Assembly (NCBI GenBank): GCA_029379385.1
Contig: CM055605.1
Location: 4,871,001 to 4,935,000 of the forward strand
Source of the DNA: Quillaja saponaria
Lineage: Eukaryota; Streptophyta; Magnoliopsida; Fabales; Quillajaceae
Direction: 5' to 3'
Length of the DNA stretch: 64,000 nucleotides
Below, piece after piece: positions 62,077-64,000 of this stretch. The stretch's first letter is position 1, and each line of letters starts with the position of its first letter. The translations under genes were made by a program, and so were the position numbers. The notes beneath the pieces are model-generated. The model ran no database searches. It saw only the letters and a list, made by a program, of their open reading frames with translations, and had not been told where the DNA came from.

Positions 62077-64000
62077 TGATAGCCAGAGTCCAACAATTTG
62101 CCAACCAATTTGAAGTTGAAGATTGAATTACAGATTCTTCCAAATGGGAAAAGCCGTAAGATACAGGGAAAGTTGATTGGTGTGTCTATGGTCTATAGCC
62201 TTTGATGACCGCTGACGATGACACTGAGTAATGGTATGGACAAGTTGACAAGGAATGGAGAGTGGGGTTCACGGTTGGTATTATGCTTTGGAGTTCACCT
62301 AACAAAGAAGGCTACAGTTAAATAACCTCATCATCTGCTTTTAGCTTTGTCAAATAGTTTAAGAAGGAACCACTTTTGGGTTTATTCATAATTTGAAAAT
62401 GTAACAATGTTCTGGGTGTTGCTTGACAATTCTAAAGTTTCCTGAATTTACTCCACGAATCAATTTCAAAGCCAACTTATTTTTCTACTGGACCACGTGA
62501 CCGGCGGCAATTTTGTGGAAAAGTCTTACTTTCATTTACTTGGGTTTTGTTTCATTCACACAGAAATCCGAATCGAGAAAAGCGTACATTTTTGTTTGTC
62601 AACTTCAACAAAATTGGAATTATCATATCTTCTTTTCTTTTTTAAACCGAAAAGGAGCGATAATAATAAATCTATTTTTAGCTAAGATATATTTGATCGG
62701 ATAAGAGAGATAAGTTATAACGAATCTAAAAATTGTGAGACAATTATCTATTTTTTGGATATACATACATGAATACATTAATTTTTTTTTTCCTAACATA
62801 AGCGCACACTATTTAAGTTCTTTGGTTGTTTTACTTCTACAAGCCAAGCTATGGACTTGGAGGGTACTCCTTTCGTTTTTTTCATTAGGCTTAAACTGAA
62901 ATGCTACAAAGCTGTGCTACATTTTTCTGGGTGTTAGGTTTGAATCTTCTACTAAGTCAGGCAATTAGGAGAAAAACCAAAATCAACCAGCCACTAAAGT
63001 TACCTTTAAGATTACAAATACTCCACAATATACTGCATTATATACCTTGATTGACTCAAACAAACATTTAGGTTACTGTAAGCTGGTTAAAATACAAAAA
63101 TTATGAGCTAAAAGAGGTTATACATGTCTGATTCGAGATTACATAACCCATACGAATACAGTCAGAGACTAGGTCATGAGGCCTCAAAGATTTATTTGGA
63201 AGCATATCAATAGCAAGGAAATGGAAAACAGGGGACACCTCCTGGCTTAACTTAAAGAAAATAAAATAATCTGTAATCAACATTGCCGGTAATAGTTTGA
63301 TATGCAGTCAGTGTAGAACATCCAAATAACTTGTAATTCATGCTCAAAAATATAAAAGTGCAATATGAGATTACTAAAACATTCATACCAAATCATAACA
63401 CAATTTCAAACTTGCAATTCAAATACTTCAACCATATAAATGAATAACATTTCATAAAGTAACATGAATCCCAACTCTTGCTCCTTATCACCTGAAAAAT
63501 GAAACAAAAATATAAATCAATAAGCAAATATAAGTATGAGCATAACAAACATATATAAATATATATTTAAATCACCATCATTCCAGACAAACAATGTCAT
63601 ATTCGATCACTGCACTTGATTCACCCCTTGTTCCCATGCTAAACACCGTCACGCCCTTTAGGTCTTGAACTAACAAGGAAACCGAACCAATCAAATTCGT
63701 GCAGTCAATAAAACCGAACTTATCCAACCCATGCAGCCAATGAAACCAAAAGAACCATAATTGGATTGGTTTGATGATCTTGTTGGTTTAGATCATATTC
63801 ACGTATCCCGAAGTACATGTGCTAAACCTGAATCTACCATTAAAGTTTGACGTAGTTTTGGCTCTCTCAGATTTATTGGTGGTTCTGTTCAAAGTATCTA
63901 GAATCTATCTTAGTAATCATCACGTTACAAATTCTTTTGTGGAGAAAAAAGAAACGAGCTGAAAACAAAAGAGCTCGCCAATCACATTGCCAACTAAATA
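62077..64000. other. Right-hand intergenic region
   Basis: The first ~200 bases form the promoter of copy C, including a degenerate form of the palindrome near 62206 (TGACCGCTGACGATGAC). Apart from a BURP fragment near 63.2 kb, I see no gene. Terminal sequence from 63600 is not recognisably coding. Confidence 0.5.
63210..63262 (-). pseudogene. BURP-domain 3' remnant
   Basis: On the minus strand the sequence reads VKPGGVPCFPFPC, matching QVKPGTVPVCHFLVP at the C-terminus of the BURP genes 16-21 kb away. An extra base shifts the frame so that the conserved CHF is destroyed, and nothing upstream resembles the rest of the domain. It suggests the BURP cluster once extended across the receptor-kinase genes, or that a fragment was carried there. 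The match is short, so confidence is moderate. Confidence 0.5.

Overview
The window is nuclear DNA of a flowering plant, almost certainly a eudicot. It is AT-rich, its genes are split by canonical plant introns, and the gene families are plant-specific (GH3 auxin conjugases, BURP proteins, S-domain receptor kinases, terpene synthases). A woody rosid such as Citrus would fit, but that is a guess. I see no rRNA, tRNA, CRISPR or bacterial-style operon.

Layout. 0.3-1.8 kb: a decayed sesquiterpene-type terpene synthase pseudogene (+). 7.6-9.6 kb: an intact GH3.6-type indole-3-acetic acid-amido synthetase (-). 10-20 kb: a long gene-poor stretch holding a non-autonomous DNA transposon at 17.6-18.5 kb. 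20.4-24.8 kb: an intact WDR25-like WD40 gene (-), with a repeat in its first intron and a Mutator-like miniature element just upstream of its start codon. 25.6-31.5 kb: gene-free, with two tandem-repeat clusters. 31.6-33.6 kb: an atypical bHLH transcription factor of the bHLH112/bHLH123 type (+). 35.7-38.6 kb: an FQR1/WrbA-type quinone reductase (-) with one GC-AG intron. 41.7-48.1 kb: two tandem BURP-domain genes (-), one broken and one intact, separated by a further direct repeat. 49.7-62.1 kb: three tandem G-type lectin S-domain receptor-like kinase genes (-). Copy A is full length, copy B carries a 2-bp deletion that disconnects its kinase, and copy C has lost its S-locus glycoprotein region but keeps its frame. 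Near 63.2 kb lies a short BURP remnant.

The genes do not form a pathway. GH3.6 inactivates auxin by conjugation, and FQR1-type reductases are known auxin-responsive genes in Arabidopsis, but they are 26 kb apart and need not be linked functionally. The most informative region is 41-64 kb, where tandem duplication, frameshift and ectodomain deletion are all visible. The junction of the most recent receptor-kinase duplication can be read directly: the tail of copy C's last exon is duplicated behind copy B.

I found no wholly new biochemical system. The best second-look items are the duplication junction, the shortened copy C receptor, a perfect 20-bp palindrome in the receptor-kinase promoters, the transposon in the WDR25 promoter, and two orphan G-box clusters.
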